DNA of 64,000 nucleotides from an uncultured Granulosicoccus sp. GTDB lineage: Bacteria; Pseudomonadota; Gammaproteobacteria; Granulosicoccales; Granulosicoccaceae. Under the pieces are notes generated by a model. It had not been told where the DNA came from. It did no database searches and saw only the letters and a program-made list of their open reading frames with translations. The translations under genes were made by a program, and so were the position numbers. Every line of letters starts with the position of its first letter. Positions within the stretch are counted from its first letter, which is position 1. The DNA lies in assembly GCA_937924505.1 (NCBI GenBank), contig CALDSR010000013.1, positions 62,001 to 126,000 on the forward strand, given 5' to 3'. Below, piece after piece: positions 1-9,055 of this stretch.

Positions 1-1332
1 ATCAGTCAACAACAACTCCTGCAACTGCCTGACCCGGGCTTTGGCAAGATTGAGGCGAAGGTCTCACAGGCTCGCGAGCTTATCGTTCGTGCGATGGCAA
101 AGGGTGTGCGGGTGCTTGGCCCGCAGCTGACCAAGAAACTGTTGTCGCTATTTGGTATCGAAACACTGAATTCCCGACGGGCGACGACGATCGACAAAGC
201 GATTGAAGCTGCGCAAAACATCGGCTTTCCGGTTGCCATGAAGTTGGTATCTCCCAATATTTCATACAAGGCCTCAGTGGTACGCACACAATTATCCATC
301 ATGGACACTCAAGGCGTACGCAATGCCTGGAACCTGATCGAACACGGCCTCACAAGTAAACGGCCAGAGGCCCAATTTCGTGGCGTACTCGTCGAAGAGA
401 TGCATCAGCCGGAGAACAATCGCGACCTCGCCATTGGCATTTTACGTGATGCGACTTTCGGACCCGTGCTTAATGTCGGCATTGGCGGTGATCTGACACC
501 ACTACTGCTACGCCGAACCATGCAATTGCCACCATTAAATGATTTTCTCATTGATGAGCTTTTATCAACGCCGGTGCTGCGTAGTTACTTTGGCGAGTTT
601 CGCCATAGCGAAGCACTGAACATGAAGCGGGTGGCAACGCTGTTGCGCCAGCTATCAGAGTTAAGCGCCGAATTGCCCGAAGTATTTACTCTGGATATGA
701 ACCCGGTAAGAATCAGTGAAGACCGAATTGTCGCGATGGATGTTCAGGTCGTCCTTGAGAAACCGGCATCGAGAAAACGTTATTCACACCTGGCAATCCA
801 CCCCTATCCCGCACAGTGGATCCGCACGGTCACACTCAAGAACAAAACGAAGATAAAACTTCGCCCTATTCGACCGGAAGACGCCCAGTCAATTCAGGCA
901 TTGGTCAGAAATATGTCTGCCAAATCCCGGTTCTATCGCTTTATGCATGCGATCAATGAGTTGACGCCACAGATGACCGCGCAATTTACCAAGCTGGACT
1001 ACGATCGACAAATGGCATTTGTCGCCGAAGCAGAAAATCTTGCGGAGGGCATCGTCGGCGTCAGTCGCTACATTATGAGCTCGGACAAGACCACGGGGGA
1101 GTTCGCCGTGTCAGTCAGCGACAACTGGCAGGAACAGGGACTCGCCAAACAGCTGATGAGCATTCTGATTGAACATGCTCGCTATCAGGGTCTATCTTCA
1201 CTCTATGGCAATGTGCTGCGCAGCAATAGCGCGATGCAGGGCCTGATGAAGGACATGAAATTCAAGGCGCATGGAAACGCTGACGATCCTGAAACAATCG
1301 TTTTTGAATATCAACTCGACACAACTGAATGA
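1..1332 (+). CDS. Pat-like protein acetyltransferase, C-terminal part (ATP-grasp + GNAT); 5' end outside the window
   Basis: The frame is open from base 1 with no start, so the 443 visible residues are the C-terminal part of a larger protein. The first ~260 resemble the ATP-grasp half of NDP-forming acyl-CoA synthetases. The last ~160 form a GNAT domain with an acetyl-CoA loop QEQGLA at 1129-1146. This order is that of the Pat/YfiQ lysine acetyltransferases, which acetylate metabolic enzymes such as acetyl-CoA synthetase. The usual ATP-grasp motif (SPDI-HK-DVGG) reads SPNISYKASVVR near 250-285, with the His and glycines gone, so this half is probably regulatory rather than catalytic, as known for Pat. 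The stop overlaps the next start (ATGA), suggesting co-transcription. Family assignment is good; the exact target protein is unknown. Confidence 0.85.
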   Translation: MSQQQLLQLPDPGFGKIEAKVSQARELIVRAMAKGVRVLGPQLTKKLLSLFGIETLNSRRATTIDKAIEAAQNIGFPVAMKLVSPNISYKASVVRTQLSIMDTQGVRNAWNLIEHGLTSKRPEAQFRGVLVEEMHQPENNRDLAIGILRDATFGPVLNVGIGGDLTPLLLRRTMQLPPLNDFLIDELLSTPVLRSYFGEFRHSEALNMKRVATLLRQLSELSAELPEVFTLDMNPVRISEDRIVAMDVQVVLEKPASRKRYSHLAIHPYPAQWIRTVTLKNKTKIKLRPIRPEDAQSIQALVRNMSAKSRFYRFMHAINELTPQMTAQFTKLDYDRQMAFVAEAENLAEGIVGVSRYIMSSDKTTGEFAVSVSDNWQEQGLAKQLMSILIEHARYQGLSSLYGNVLRSNSAMQGLMKDMKFKAHGNADDPETIVFEYQLDTTE

Positions 1333-2201
1333 GGCCAACACTCCAATCAATCACGCTGGATGTCGATGGCATGACGGTGGCGGGTATCCGACAGTTCTCG
1401 CCTGAGGCGCAGTCACAACCGAGATTGCTTTGCCTGCACGGCTGGCTGGACAACGCCAACAGCTTTGTTCCAATGATGCCATACCTGCCTGCCTTTGATC
1501 TGATCGCCGTGGATCTACCCGGACATGGTTACAGCGATCCATCAACCAAGGGTTATCAACAAGCCGAAGTCATGGTGCATGTTGTCAAGATCATGCAAGC
1601 CCTCGGCTGGGATGAATGTCACCTGATGGGTCACTCCATGGGCGGCGGCATTGCCCCCTTGGTCGCGGTGGCAACACCGGAACGCATCAGCTCACTGACG
1701 CTTATCGAAGCATCGGGACCACTCAGCGAAACCGCCGATGCCTTGCCCGAACGACTTGGACGAGCGCTACAAGACAGACTGACACCTGACAAATATGCAT
1801 CACGAACCTTCGTCAACAAGGACGAAGCTGTTGCGGCACGCCTGAAGGTGGCGAAGATGCACACCGCATCCGCTAAACTTATTATTGACAGACAAGTTAT
1901 CGAGGACGCAGACGGACTGCGCTGGCGGTTCGACCCGGCACTACGGATGGCCTCGTATCAATACCAGACCGAGGAGCAAGTCCACGCAATTCTGTCAGCA
2001 CTTGGCTGCCCGACACTGAGCGTTGTCGCAAACCAGGGGTATCTTGCGACCCGAGCCGAAACCGCTGAGCGACTTGCACAAATCCGTCATCATACGACGG
2101 TATCATTGACAGGGCATCACCATTTGCACATGGACACTCCCGAGCCAGTTGCCGCTGCTATCAATCAATTTCTAGGAACCACACCCGCACTGGGTGGCTA
2201 A
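1329..2201 (+). CDS. alpha/beta-fold hydrolase
   Basis: A 290-residue cytoplasmic alpha/beta hydrolase without a signal peptide. Visible elements are the oxyanion-hole segment LHGW (37-40), the nucleophile elbow GHSMGGG with Ser103, the DLPGHGYSD strand/turn (62-70) and a late GHHHLHMD segment (262-269) carrying the catalytic His. The last motif is typical of the MhpC/serine-hydrolase-like branch of esterases. The start overlaps the stop of the acetyltransferase by ATGA, and the following lipoprotein gene lies a few bases downstream, so the three probably form one transcript. The substrate cannot be read from the sequence; a carboxylesterase or C-C hydrolase role are both possible. Confidence 0.88.
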   Translation: MRPTLQSITLDVDGMTVAGIRQFSPEAQSQPRLLCLHGWLDNANSFVPMMPYLPAFDLIAVDLPGHGYSDPSTKGYQQAEVMVHVVKIMQALGWDECHLMGHSMGGGIAPLVAVATPERISSLTLIEASGPLSETADALPERLGRALQDRLTPDKYASRTFVNKDEAVAARLKVAKMHTASAKLIIDRQVIEDADGLRWRFDPALRMASYQYQTEEQVHAILSALGCPTLSVVANQGYLATRAETAERLAQIRHHTTVSLTGHHHLHMDTPEPVAAAINQFLGTTPALGG

Positions 2202-2205
2202 GACA

Positions 2206-2736
2206 ATGAAAGACAACTTTCCATTTACACTCATGACGCTACTGGAATGCCCAACCAGGCGATTGCTTGCAGGCCTTGTACTCGCCACCTCCCTGTGGTC
2301 TTGCAGCGCTACCCAACCGCAACCCTACGAAGCAAGGGATAACATCGGGATTATCCCGAGCGACCTGGTCATCGGAAAATGGCAATCAACACCATTAAAC
2401 GCGCCGAGCGACGCGCCGACTTCAACAACCATTATTGAATATCGATCTGACGGTTTATTGCGCGGATCCATTCAGACGCCCCCAAACGAGAAGATCGGCG
2501 CCCCTGCCTTGCAACTGGATCTGACGGGCAACTGGACAGCCGACGGCGAATGGCTCAAACACACAGACATAGAATTTAAAGCAGTTGGCGACAGCCCCTA
2601 TGCACGACAGTACAACGAGGTGCTGAACGCCTCAGGCCAGGAATTTGGCAATGTCACCAATGTGCTGGAGCTCGACGAGCAACGGATGATCACTATCAGC
2701 AAGGATGGGCGAGCAACACTCTATGTGCGGCAATAA
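2206..2736 (+). CDS. hypothetical lipoprotein
   Basis: About 176 residues. The N-terminus has two arginines followed by a hydrophobic stretch LLAGLVLATSLWSC, an acceptable lipobox, so the mature protein probably starts at this Cys and is membrane-anchored. The rest is a compact beta-rich domain with no motif I recognise (IIPSDLVIGKW, then an EYRSDGLLRGS stretch, resembling generic 'lipocalin-like' or DUF-type stress lipoproteins). Three starts are possible: GTG 2194 (overlapping the previous gene), ATG 2206 and ATG 2233. The last gives the most ordinary signal peptide. A bidirectional terminator follows directly. Function unknown. Confidence 0.65.
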   Translation: MKDNFPFTLMTLLECPTRRLLAGLVLATSLWSCSATQPQPYEARDNIGIIPSDLVIGKWQSTPLNAPSDAPTSTTIIEYRSDGLLRGSIQTPPNEKIGAPALQLDLTGNWTADGEWLKHTDIEFKAVGDSPYARQYNEVLNASGQEFGNVTNVLELDEQRMITISKDGRATLYVRQ

Positions 2737-2753
2737 ATATACGGCCATAAAAA

Positions 2754-2778
2754 AGAGCGGCCAAGGCCGCTCTTTTTC
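2754..2778. terminator. bidirectional intrinsic terminator
   Basis: A perfect 9-bp stem (AGAGCGGCC / GGCCGCTCT) with an AA centre is flanked by an A-run on the left and TTTTT on the right. It can therefore end transcripts from both sides: the lipoprotein operon (plus) and the OmpA/DUF4398 operon (minus). Confidence 0.9.
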
Positions 2779-2817
2779 TGTACATCCTGTCGGGCTTACT
2801 CGCCCCATGACAGAAAG

Positions 2818-3675
2818 CTATTCAGCTGCACTAACCTGGGTCGCGACATCTGGAAAGATGATCTCAACACGGCGGTTCTCCTGACGTCCAACTGCCGTAT
2901 TATTGCTGGCAACCGGCAAAGTCATACCAAAACCTTGTGTCGAGATGCGGGACGGATTGATACCGCGAGCAACCAAGGCAGAACGAACCGCGAATGCACG
3001 ATCACGCGACAGACCCATGTTGTAATCCGGATCACCGATATTGTCAGTATGACCTTCAATAACAGCCTGGCGCTCAGGGTACTTGTCCATGAATGCGGCG
3101 ACGTTATCGATATTACGCATAGCACCTGCCTTGAGGCTGGACTCGTTGATATCAAACAAGACATCACCCAGTGTCAGGACGATGCCACGCTCGGTGTTTT
3201 TCGCTTGTAGCTCTGCCATCTGACGCTTGAGCTCTTCAGCCTCCGCAGCGGCTTGCTGCAACTTGGCTTCACGCGCTTGCGCTTCTTCGGCAGCTTTCGC
3301 CAGCTGAGCTTCGCGGATATTCAACGTAACGTCACGGCGCTCGAGTTCCATTTTTTCCAAAGCACGATTTGACTCGTTGCTTTCGGCAATCAGCTCGGCA
3401 ATACGCACACGCTGACTGGTCAGATACGCGTAGTGATCAATGCGCCAGACATCGTCTTCCTTTTTCCAACGGCTTTCCGCAAGCTTCAATGCTTCATGTG
3501 CCTGATCAAGCTCCTCAGGGGCATGACGGGCAACGACTTCATCCTGGCTTGCACGACTGTAAGCCGCACGCGCTTCTTCCAGAGATTCCACTTTCTTCGG
3601 TGCTCCACCGCAGGCTGTCAGCGAGGCGGCAACAATACCCACTGTCAGCATCGGCGTTAGTTTTAATTTGTTCAT
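2818..3675 (-). CDS. OmpA family lipoprotein with DUF4398-like N-terminal region
   Basis: About 285 residues. The signal peptide ends in lipobox LTAC (Cys22). Residues ~30-110 resemble the DUF4398 helical region, ~110-165 form an Ala/Glu/Lys-rich coiled coil, and ~170-280 are an OmpA C-terminal peptidoglycan-binding domain with the signature EGHTDNIGDPDYNMGLSRDRA, whose Asp and Arg normally bind diaminopimelate. The protein should tether the outer membrane to peptidoglycan. An upstream GTG at 3693 would add six residues, but MNKLKL gives a normal signal peptide. It lies 33 bp behind the second DUF4398 lipoprotein, so the two are one operon, and it ends just before the shared terminator. Confidence 0.9.
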   Translation of the reverse strand: MNKLKLTPMLTVGIVAASLTACGGAPKKVESLEEARAAYSRASQDEVVARHAPEELDQAHEALKLAESRWKKEDDVWRIDHYAYLTSQRVRIAELIAESNESNRALEKMELERRDVTLNIREAQLAKAAEEAQAREAKLQQAAAEAEELKRQMAELQAKNTERGIVLTLGDVLFDINESSLKAGAMRNIDNVAAFMDKYPERQAVIEGHTDNIGDPDYNMGLSRDRAFAVRSALVARGINPSRISTQGFGMTLPVASNNTAVGRQENRRVEIIFPDVATQVSAAE

Positions 3676-3708
3676 GTTTACAATGTTCCCCAATTCGATG
3701 CGATAGAT

Positions 3709-4083
3709 TTATTGCCCGCTGGTGCGTACGGATTCGGTACGCATCAACTCGATATTCTTCCTTGCTTCTTCCAGAGCCAGGCGCGATTTCTCGGCCTCTG
3801 CCTTGGCACGAGCCAGATCTGCATCAACAGCCGCTTCGTTGGTCAGGTAAGAGGCTTTCTTGAATTGCTCACGCTTCACGGCAATGTCCGCTTGCTCCTT
3901 CTTCTCGTAAGCCTCGCGCAGCTCGATAGGTGCATGCTCACCGGCACCAGCAACTTCAGCGTTTTGTAACGCTGCATCGGTCAATGCGAGCTCAGAAACA
4001 GGACGGGGTGCTTTACTGCCGCAAGCACTCAGGCCGACAACCAGTGCCAGAACCAGACTTGCGCGAATAACGGTTTTAATCAT
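3709..4083 (-). CDS. DUF4398 domain lipoprotein
   Basis: About 124 residues, starting at MIKTVIRASL. The signal peptide ends in lipobox LSAC, followed by a basic/Pro linker and one DUF4398 domain, which is helical and rich in Ala, Glu and Lys (the EAYEKKEQADIAV and ADLARAKAEAEKSRLALEEA regions). It resembles the N-terminal half of the OmpA lipoprotein encoded 33 bp downstream, suggesting a duplicated module in which only one copy carries the peptidoglycan-binding domain. Probably periplasmic, outer-membrane anchored, with a role in the envelope. No enzymatic motif is visible. An upstream ATG at 4116 would spoil the signal peptide and is unlikely. Confidence 0.85.
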   Translation of the reverse strand: MIKTVIRASLVLALVVGLSACGSKAPRPVSELALTDAALQNAEVAGAGEHAPIELREAYEKKEQADIAVKREQFKKASYLTNEAAVDADLARAKAEAEKSRLALEEARKNIELMRTESVRTSGQ

Positions 4084-4116
4084 GATTGAATAACTCTCGA
4101 AGTATCTGATGCACAT

Positions 4117-4356
4117 AACGGCACCATTTCCGAGGAGCTAAGCGATACAAGGTTACCAATTCACCACTTTGTGCTGTAACGGAACCAGATCACATTTGCA
4201 CCTGACATTTCGGTCAAATCCTGCGCCACACGCATGATTTTTCAGCGCCGCCACTCTGCGTGAGCGAACACATCAGGATCCGGCAGAAATACTGCTAGAG
4301 AGAAAAGATTCCGGCAGCTTTGCGCCGACAGGATTTTCACGGGGTACAATCCGTCG
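4117..4356. other. divergent intergenic region
   Basis: The 240 bp separate the DUF4398 lipoprotein (minus) from the helicase (plus). A -10-like TACAAT lies at 4345-4350, only 6 bp before the helicase GTG, which would make that transcript nearly leaderless. No convincing Shine-Dalgarno sequence, tRNA or hairpin was seen. Confidence 0.4.
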
Positions 4357-7300
4357 GTGAACAATCAACCGCGTGTTATCAATTTCGACGACGTCATCGA
4401 ACTCTGTGGTTCGGTGGCAACATCTCGTGGGCAAGTCTACAAGGCGAGTAATGCTGTCATCGAGCTGGACTGGATGGCGGATGCACAAGTGCTGTACGCC
4501 ACCGTGCAGGGAAAGCAATCTGAGCCATACCATCAACGTATTACCCTGGCGGCTCATCGCTTCGACGGCGAGTGTTCCTGCCCGGTACATTACAATTGTA
4601 AACATGTCGCGGCGGCCCTCCTGAGCTGGATAGACCAGCAAACCGCAACACCGTCAGCGGATGATCAAGCACTGCGTGCAGTCAATCGATGGCTGCAGCG
4701 AGTGGTCGACCATGGGCGGCAGGCGGTGCCCAGTCACGAACACCACGAACCCGGCGAACCGCTACTGTTCTATCAGCTTGATCACACCTCGTTAACCCAG
4801 TTTCAGTCAGGTGTCACGCTACAGGTCTTGCAGAGCCGACTGCTCAAACGCGGCGGGTATGGCAAGGAAACTCCCTATCGTTATAACAGCCATTACTACC
4901 ATCCGGACTGGGTGCTACAAAGCGATCGCGCCATTCTCGAACTGGCGACGGGCAAGCAAAGTGACTTCAGCTACCGCGTGCTGACGATCGAAGGCGACAT
5001 TGGCCACCTGCTGATGAACAAGCTTCTGGAAACCCGACGTTGCTTTTGGGGTGCCGACCGCGACCAGCCCTTGACTCGAGGCCAGAATCGCTCGATGTCC
5101 TTCGACTGGACGCTGAACGACAAACACGACTATGTATTGACGTCGACTATCGATGATGTCGAGAACTGGGCCTTGGTTCCAAGCGATCCTCCCTGGTATA
5201 TCGATACCGCGACACAAACCGCCGCGCAGCTCGATCACGTGCCACCGATTGGATTGCTAAGCCAGTTCGTCGAAGCGCCACCGCTACCGCAGGCCCACGC
5301 ACAGGCAGTCAGCAACTATCTCGCCTCACGCCTGCCGGATACGCGACTGCCACTGCCGGAAGAGCCCAATTTTGTTCGCATCAGCGAAGCACCACAACCG
5401 GTGCTGCTGCTGCAGTCAAAAGACGACAGCGCCGACATTCGCGACTTCTATGCCTCCATCCGGTTTCGTTACGCCGAATATCTACTGCCATTTGATGGCA
5501 TGGAAGCAGAAGACACGCTCGAAGGTAAAACCAACGACGGCAAGTCACTCGTGCTCAAAAGAGATCTTATCGCCGAGAGTCGCTATGCCGTGGACTTTGG
5601 CAAGCGTTTTCCCGAGTACGAAGCAGCGATTAACAACGACAAGGAATTCTATTCCCGCGCTGACCGTCAACCCAAAGCCAAGGATGTTCAAACCATCGCG
5701 CATGCGTGGCGACACCTGCTGGACCAGAAGGATGTATTGTCCGAAGCGGGCTGGACGCTACAAATTCGTGAACCCTTCGACCTCTCCTTTCAGTCAGTGA
5801 CCCATATCGAAGCGACGGTCAGTGAAACCACATCCAACTGGTTCGATATGTCGCTCAAGCTTTCTCACGGCAATCAAACCTTTGATTTACTCCCATTGGT
5901 GATTGACTGGTTGCAAGGTGATTCGCGTGATTCCTCCATCCTGCTGCAGGCAGACGACGGGCAATGGCTGGAGGTCGCACCTGAACTCATCACGCCAGTC
6001 GCCGAAACTCTTCTCGAACTTTATGACGAGCCAGGCAGCAGTGACCAGCTACGTCTGCCAAAGCAACGCGCCAACACCCTCGAAGAACTAGACAAAAAGT
6101 GGCAGCAACAAGGCATTCATGTCGCTTGGCACAATGCAGAACGGATGTTTGACATAGGCGAGCGTCTGAAGAACTTTGAAGGCATCACACCGGTTCTGAT
6201 ACCTACCAGCGTTCAGGCGTCTTTACGACCTTATCAACGTGATGGCGTTTCCTGGTTAGGCTTTCTGGCTGAATATGGATTCAATGGCATTCTTGCTGAC
6301 GATATGGGACTAGGTAAAACTCTGCAAACCCTCGCCCACTTGCAAGCAGAACGCGATATGGGGCGACTCAGTGATCCGACCTTGATCATCGCACCAACCA
6401 GTGTCCTGGGAAATTGGCAACGTGAGGCGGCAAAATTCACGCCGGGCCTCAGCACGCTGATATGGCATGGTACTCAACGCAAGAGCCGTGATCTTGAATT
6501 CTCCATGGCCGATATTGTTATCACCAGCTATGCTTTGGTAACGCGTGATCTCGAACTACTCTCGGCACAGAACTTCGGTTGCGTGGTTCTGGATGAGGCT
6601 CAGGCCATCAAGAATCCGACCGCCAAAGTAACGCAGGCGGTCAAGACCCTGCCGATAGAGCGGCGTATCTGTCTGACGGGTACGCCACTTGAAAACCACT
6701 TGGGCGAACTCTGGTCACAGTTCGATTTCCTGATGCCGGGCTTTCTCGCTTCGCGCAAGCACTTCAATCGCTATTACCGTACCCCTATCGAAAATCACGG
6801 GCATGTGACTCGACAGGATCAGCTGACAGCGCGTATCTCGCCGTTCTTGATGCGTCGACGCAAGGAAGAAGTCGCCACCGAATTGCCACCGAAAACAGAG
6901 ATCATCAAGGAAGTGACACTGGATCCGGAACAGGCACGTCTTTACGAGAGTATTCGCGTCAGTATGGAACACCGCGTCCGCGCCCTGCTCGCCGAACGGG
7001 GGCTCGCACGCAGCCATATCGAAATGCTCGATGCACTGCTCAAGCTACGGCAAACCTGTTGCCATCCGTCATTGGTCAAACTCGACAGTGCGCAAGGGGT
7101 CACCGCTTCTGCGAAAACCGATATGCTGCTTGAAATGCTGGATGAACTGATTGATGAGGGTAAGAAGATCCTGCTGTTTTCGCAATTCACCGAAATGCTG
7201 GGCCTTATCGAAATAGAGCTTCGCAAACGCAATATCCGCTATGTAAAACTGACGGGGCGCACGCGCAAGCGCGATGAAGTTATTGATTCGTTCCAGCATG

Positions 7301-7698
7301 GCGACGTACCCCTCTTCCTGATCAGCTTGAAAGCAGGCGGAACCGGCCTGAACCTGACCGCTGCGGATACGGTTATTCACTATGACCCGTGGTGGAATCC
7401 AGCCGTAGAAAATCAAGCCAGCGACCGTGCGCACCGTATCGGACAGACAAAACCTGTGTTTATCTACAAACTGGTTGCCAGTGACACGGTTGAGCAGAAG
7501 ATCATGGCGATGCAACAGAACAAGCAATCGCTCGCCGACCAAACCATCAACCGAGCCGGCAAGCAACCACTGACCGAACTGACGTCAGATGACATCCTCG
7601 ATTTGTTCGCAGGCCCACCTGATGAAACGGTCATCGAACATCGACCTGAACCGGTCCAAGTTGACGTTGACGATAACGAACCGCGCACCTTGCACTAG
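4357..7698 (+). CDS. SWIM zinc-finger SNF2-family helicase/ATPase
   Basis: A 1113-residue protein starting at GTG. Residues 73-83 form a SWIM zinc finger (CSC-x5-CKH). A long middle region of unknown fold follows, then the two RecA-like lobes of a Swi2/Snf2 ATPase. Seen are the Walker A DDMGLGKT (~648-655), DEAQ box (~746-749), a TGTPLENHL motif, and motifs V/VI in the C-terminal lobe (GGTGLNLTAAD; DRAHRIGQ). The layout matches bacterial HepA/RapA-like SNF2 proteins with N-terminal SWIM domains, often annotated as DEAD/DEAH helicases. It should be an ATP-driven DNA translocase that remodels protein-nucleic acid complexes, with the SWIM domain binding DNA or protein. No nuclease, methylase or other defence partner is adjacent, so a housekeeping role is more likely than a defence system. 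Confidence 0.93.
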   Translation: MNNQPRVINFDDVIELCGSVATSRGQVYKASNAVIELDWMADAQVLYATVQGKQSEPYHQRITLAAHRFDGECSCPVHYNCKHVAAALLSWIDQQTATPSADDQALRAVNRWLQRVVDHGRQAVPSHEHHEPGEPLLFYQLDHTSLTQFQSGVTLQVLQSRLLKRGGYGKETPYRYNSHYYHPDWVLQSDRAILELATGKQSDFSYRVLTIEGDIGHLLMNKLLETRRCFWGADRDQPLTRGQNRSMSFDWTLNDKHDYVLTSTIDDVENWALVPSDPPWYIDTATQTAAQLDHVPPIGLLSQFVEAPPLPQAHAQAVSNYLASRLPDTRLPLPEEPNFVRISEAPQPVLLLQSKDDSADIRDFYASIRFRYAEYLLPFDGMEAEDTLEGKTNDGKSLVLKRDLIAESRYAVDFGKRFPEYEAAINNDKEFYSRADRQPKAKDVQTIAHAWRHLLDQKDVLSEAGWTLQIREPFDLSFQSVTHIEATVSETTSNWFDMSLKLSHGNQTFDLLPLVIDWLQGDSRDSSILLQADDGQWLEVAPELITPVAETLLELYDEPGSSDQLRLPKQRANTLEELDKKWQQQGIHVAWHNAERMFDIGERLKNFEGITPVLIPTSVQASLRPYQRDGVSWLGFLAEYGFNGILADDMGLGKTLQTLAHLQAERDMGRLSDPTLIIAPTSVLGNWQREAAKFTPGLSTLIWHGTQRKSRDLEFSMADIVITSYALVTRDLELLSAQNFGCVVLDEAQAIKNPTAKVTQAVKTLPIERRICLTGTPLENHLGELWSQFDFLMPGFLASRKHFNRYYRTPIENHGHVTRQDQLTARISPFLMRRRKEEVATELPPKTEIIKEVTLDPEQARLYESIRVSMEHRVRALLAERGLARSHIEMLDALLKLRQTCCHPSLVKLDSAQGVTASAKTDMLLEMLDELIDEGKKILLFSQFTEMLGLIEIELRKRNIRYVKLTGRTRKRDEVIDSFQHGDVPLFLISLKAGGTGLNLTAADTVIHYDPWWNPAVENQASDRAHRIGQTKPVFIYKLVASDTVEQKIMAMQQNKQSLADQTINRAGKQPLTELTSDDILDLFAGPPDETVIEHRPEPVQVDVDDNEPRTLH

Positions 7699-7708
7699 CT
7701 TGCTTGCA

Positions 7709-9046
7709 CTATTTGGATGAGCGCAGTGCCAGCTGTTCGCGAATTTCCCGATGAACCGCCTCGGTGATCGGATAAGCGCGCATGGTCCAGAGCGCGGCCA
7801 ACTTGAACAGAATGCATGGCCCGCCATACAGGAAAGCCAGCCAAAGCGTCGCTCCGGCATCATTGGAGCTCCTGGCATCAAAACCCGCGAGTTCAAGCAA
7901 GGGGAACGCGATACCAATCGCAAGTGCATAAGAGAGCTTCGTCGCAGTGCCCCATAGGGCAAAGAACAAGCCCGGGCGCCGAAAGCCTGACTCAAGGTCA
8001 TCCCATTCGATCACATCGGCATTGATCGCGGCCGGAAGCGCCAGGTCGGCACCAGTCGCAAACCCGGTGGCAGCAACAATCACATAAAACCAGAAGACGG
8101 TATCAGCATCAAGAAACGGTGTCCACAGAAAGAACAAACAGGCGATGACAATGGCCATAGACCAGGTTCGATGTTTACCAAAGCGTCGCGACACGGAAAC
8201 CCAAAATGGCACCGCAACAGCCGCTGAAACAAAGTAGATAAACAGAAACACACCTGCTTTGTCAGGCACCTTCAATACATGAGTGACAAACAACAGAAAC
8301 AAGGTCGCCGGAATGGCGTTACCCACGGCATTCAATAAAAAGCTGACAAGTAGTTGTCGAAAAGGATTAGCCGATCGCATCAAGGCCCAGGCCGATTTGA
8401 TGGATTCATGCGGCAAACTGATTTCAGCGTTGTCCGGCACACGAATCGCAGCCCATGCGGTTGCAATGATCAAAGTGACTATCACCAGACCAGTAATAAC
8501 AGTGAGTGTTTCACCCAATGCAGCCGATTCACTGTCCGCGAGGATTGCTGGAACAATCAATGCCGCGAGGGTACCGGCAAGACCGAAGCCAACGCGAATA
8601 CCTGTTATGCGGCTGCGTTGGTTGTAATCCTGAGACAGTTCGGCCGCCCATGCACTTGTCGGCACGATCGACAGCGTACCAGCGACATAGATCGCCACTG
8701 TCCATAACAACAGATAACCGGCACCGGCAGCGTCATGCGGGTTAAATAAAAACCAGACAGAAACCGCAATGAGTGGCGCTGACAATACCATGAAAATCTT
8801 GCGCCGACCAAAACGTGTAGTTGTTTGATCCGACCAATAACCCACCAGTGGGTCAGTCACGGTATCGCACAAACGCGCCAACAACAGAATGCCACCTACT
8901 GCAGTAAGACTTAAGCTTGTGTTTTCCGCATAGTAGGTTGGAACAATAACTTGCAAGGCGATAAATGCCGCCGCCAGCGGAAAAGCAAGACTGCCATAGG
9001 CGAGTAATAAACCACGACTTAAGCCGCGTGCATCATGGGTTGTCAC
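7709..9046 (-). CDS. GPH-family (glycoside-pentoside-hexuronide) cation symporter
   Basis: A 445-residue major-facilitator protein with about 12 hydrophobic segments. The GPH signature is near the N-terminus: a DTVTDPLVGYWSD loop followed by TTTRFGRRK. The family imports sugars or glycosides with Na+ or H+. The start is GTG, nine bases after the stop of the CBM9 lipoprotein gene and with no clear Shine-Dalgarno of its own, so translation is probably coupled. Together with the CBM9 lipoprotein and Ig-like protein upstream it suggests saccharide capture and uptake. No glycoside hydrolase is adjacent and the sugar cannot be named. Confidence 0.88.
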   Translation of the reverse strand: MTTHDARGLSRGLLLAYGSLAFPLAAAFIALQVIVPTYYAENTSLSLTAVGGILLLARLCDTVTDPLVGYWSDQTTTRFGRRKIFMVLSAPLIAVSVWFLFNPHDAAGAGYLLLWTVAIYVAGTLSIVPTSAWAAELSQDYNQRSRITGIRVGFGLAGTLAALIVPAILADSESAALGETLTVITGLVIVTLIIATAWAAIRVPDNAEISLPHESIKSAWALMRSANPFRQLLVSFLLNAVGNAIPATLFLLFVTHVLKVPDKAGVFLFIYFVSAAVAVPFWVSVSRRFGKHRTWSMAIVIACLFFLWTPFLDADTVFWFYVIVAATGFATGADLALPAAINADVIEWDDLESGFRRPGLFFALWGTATKLSYALAIGIAFPLLELAGFDARSSNDAGATLWLAFLYGGPCILFKLAALWTMRAYPITEAVHREIREQLALRSSK

Positions 9047-9055
9047 CTAAGCGAT

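Noticed and set aside
4357..7698. SNF2/SWIM protein as part of a DISARM- or Dnd-like defence system
   Set aside because: No methylase, nuclease or PLD protein is adjacent; its flanks are lipoproteins and a sugar transporter.
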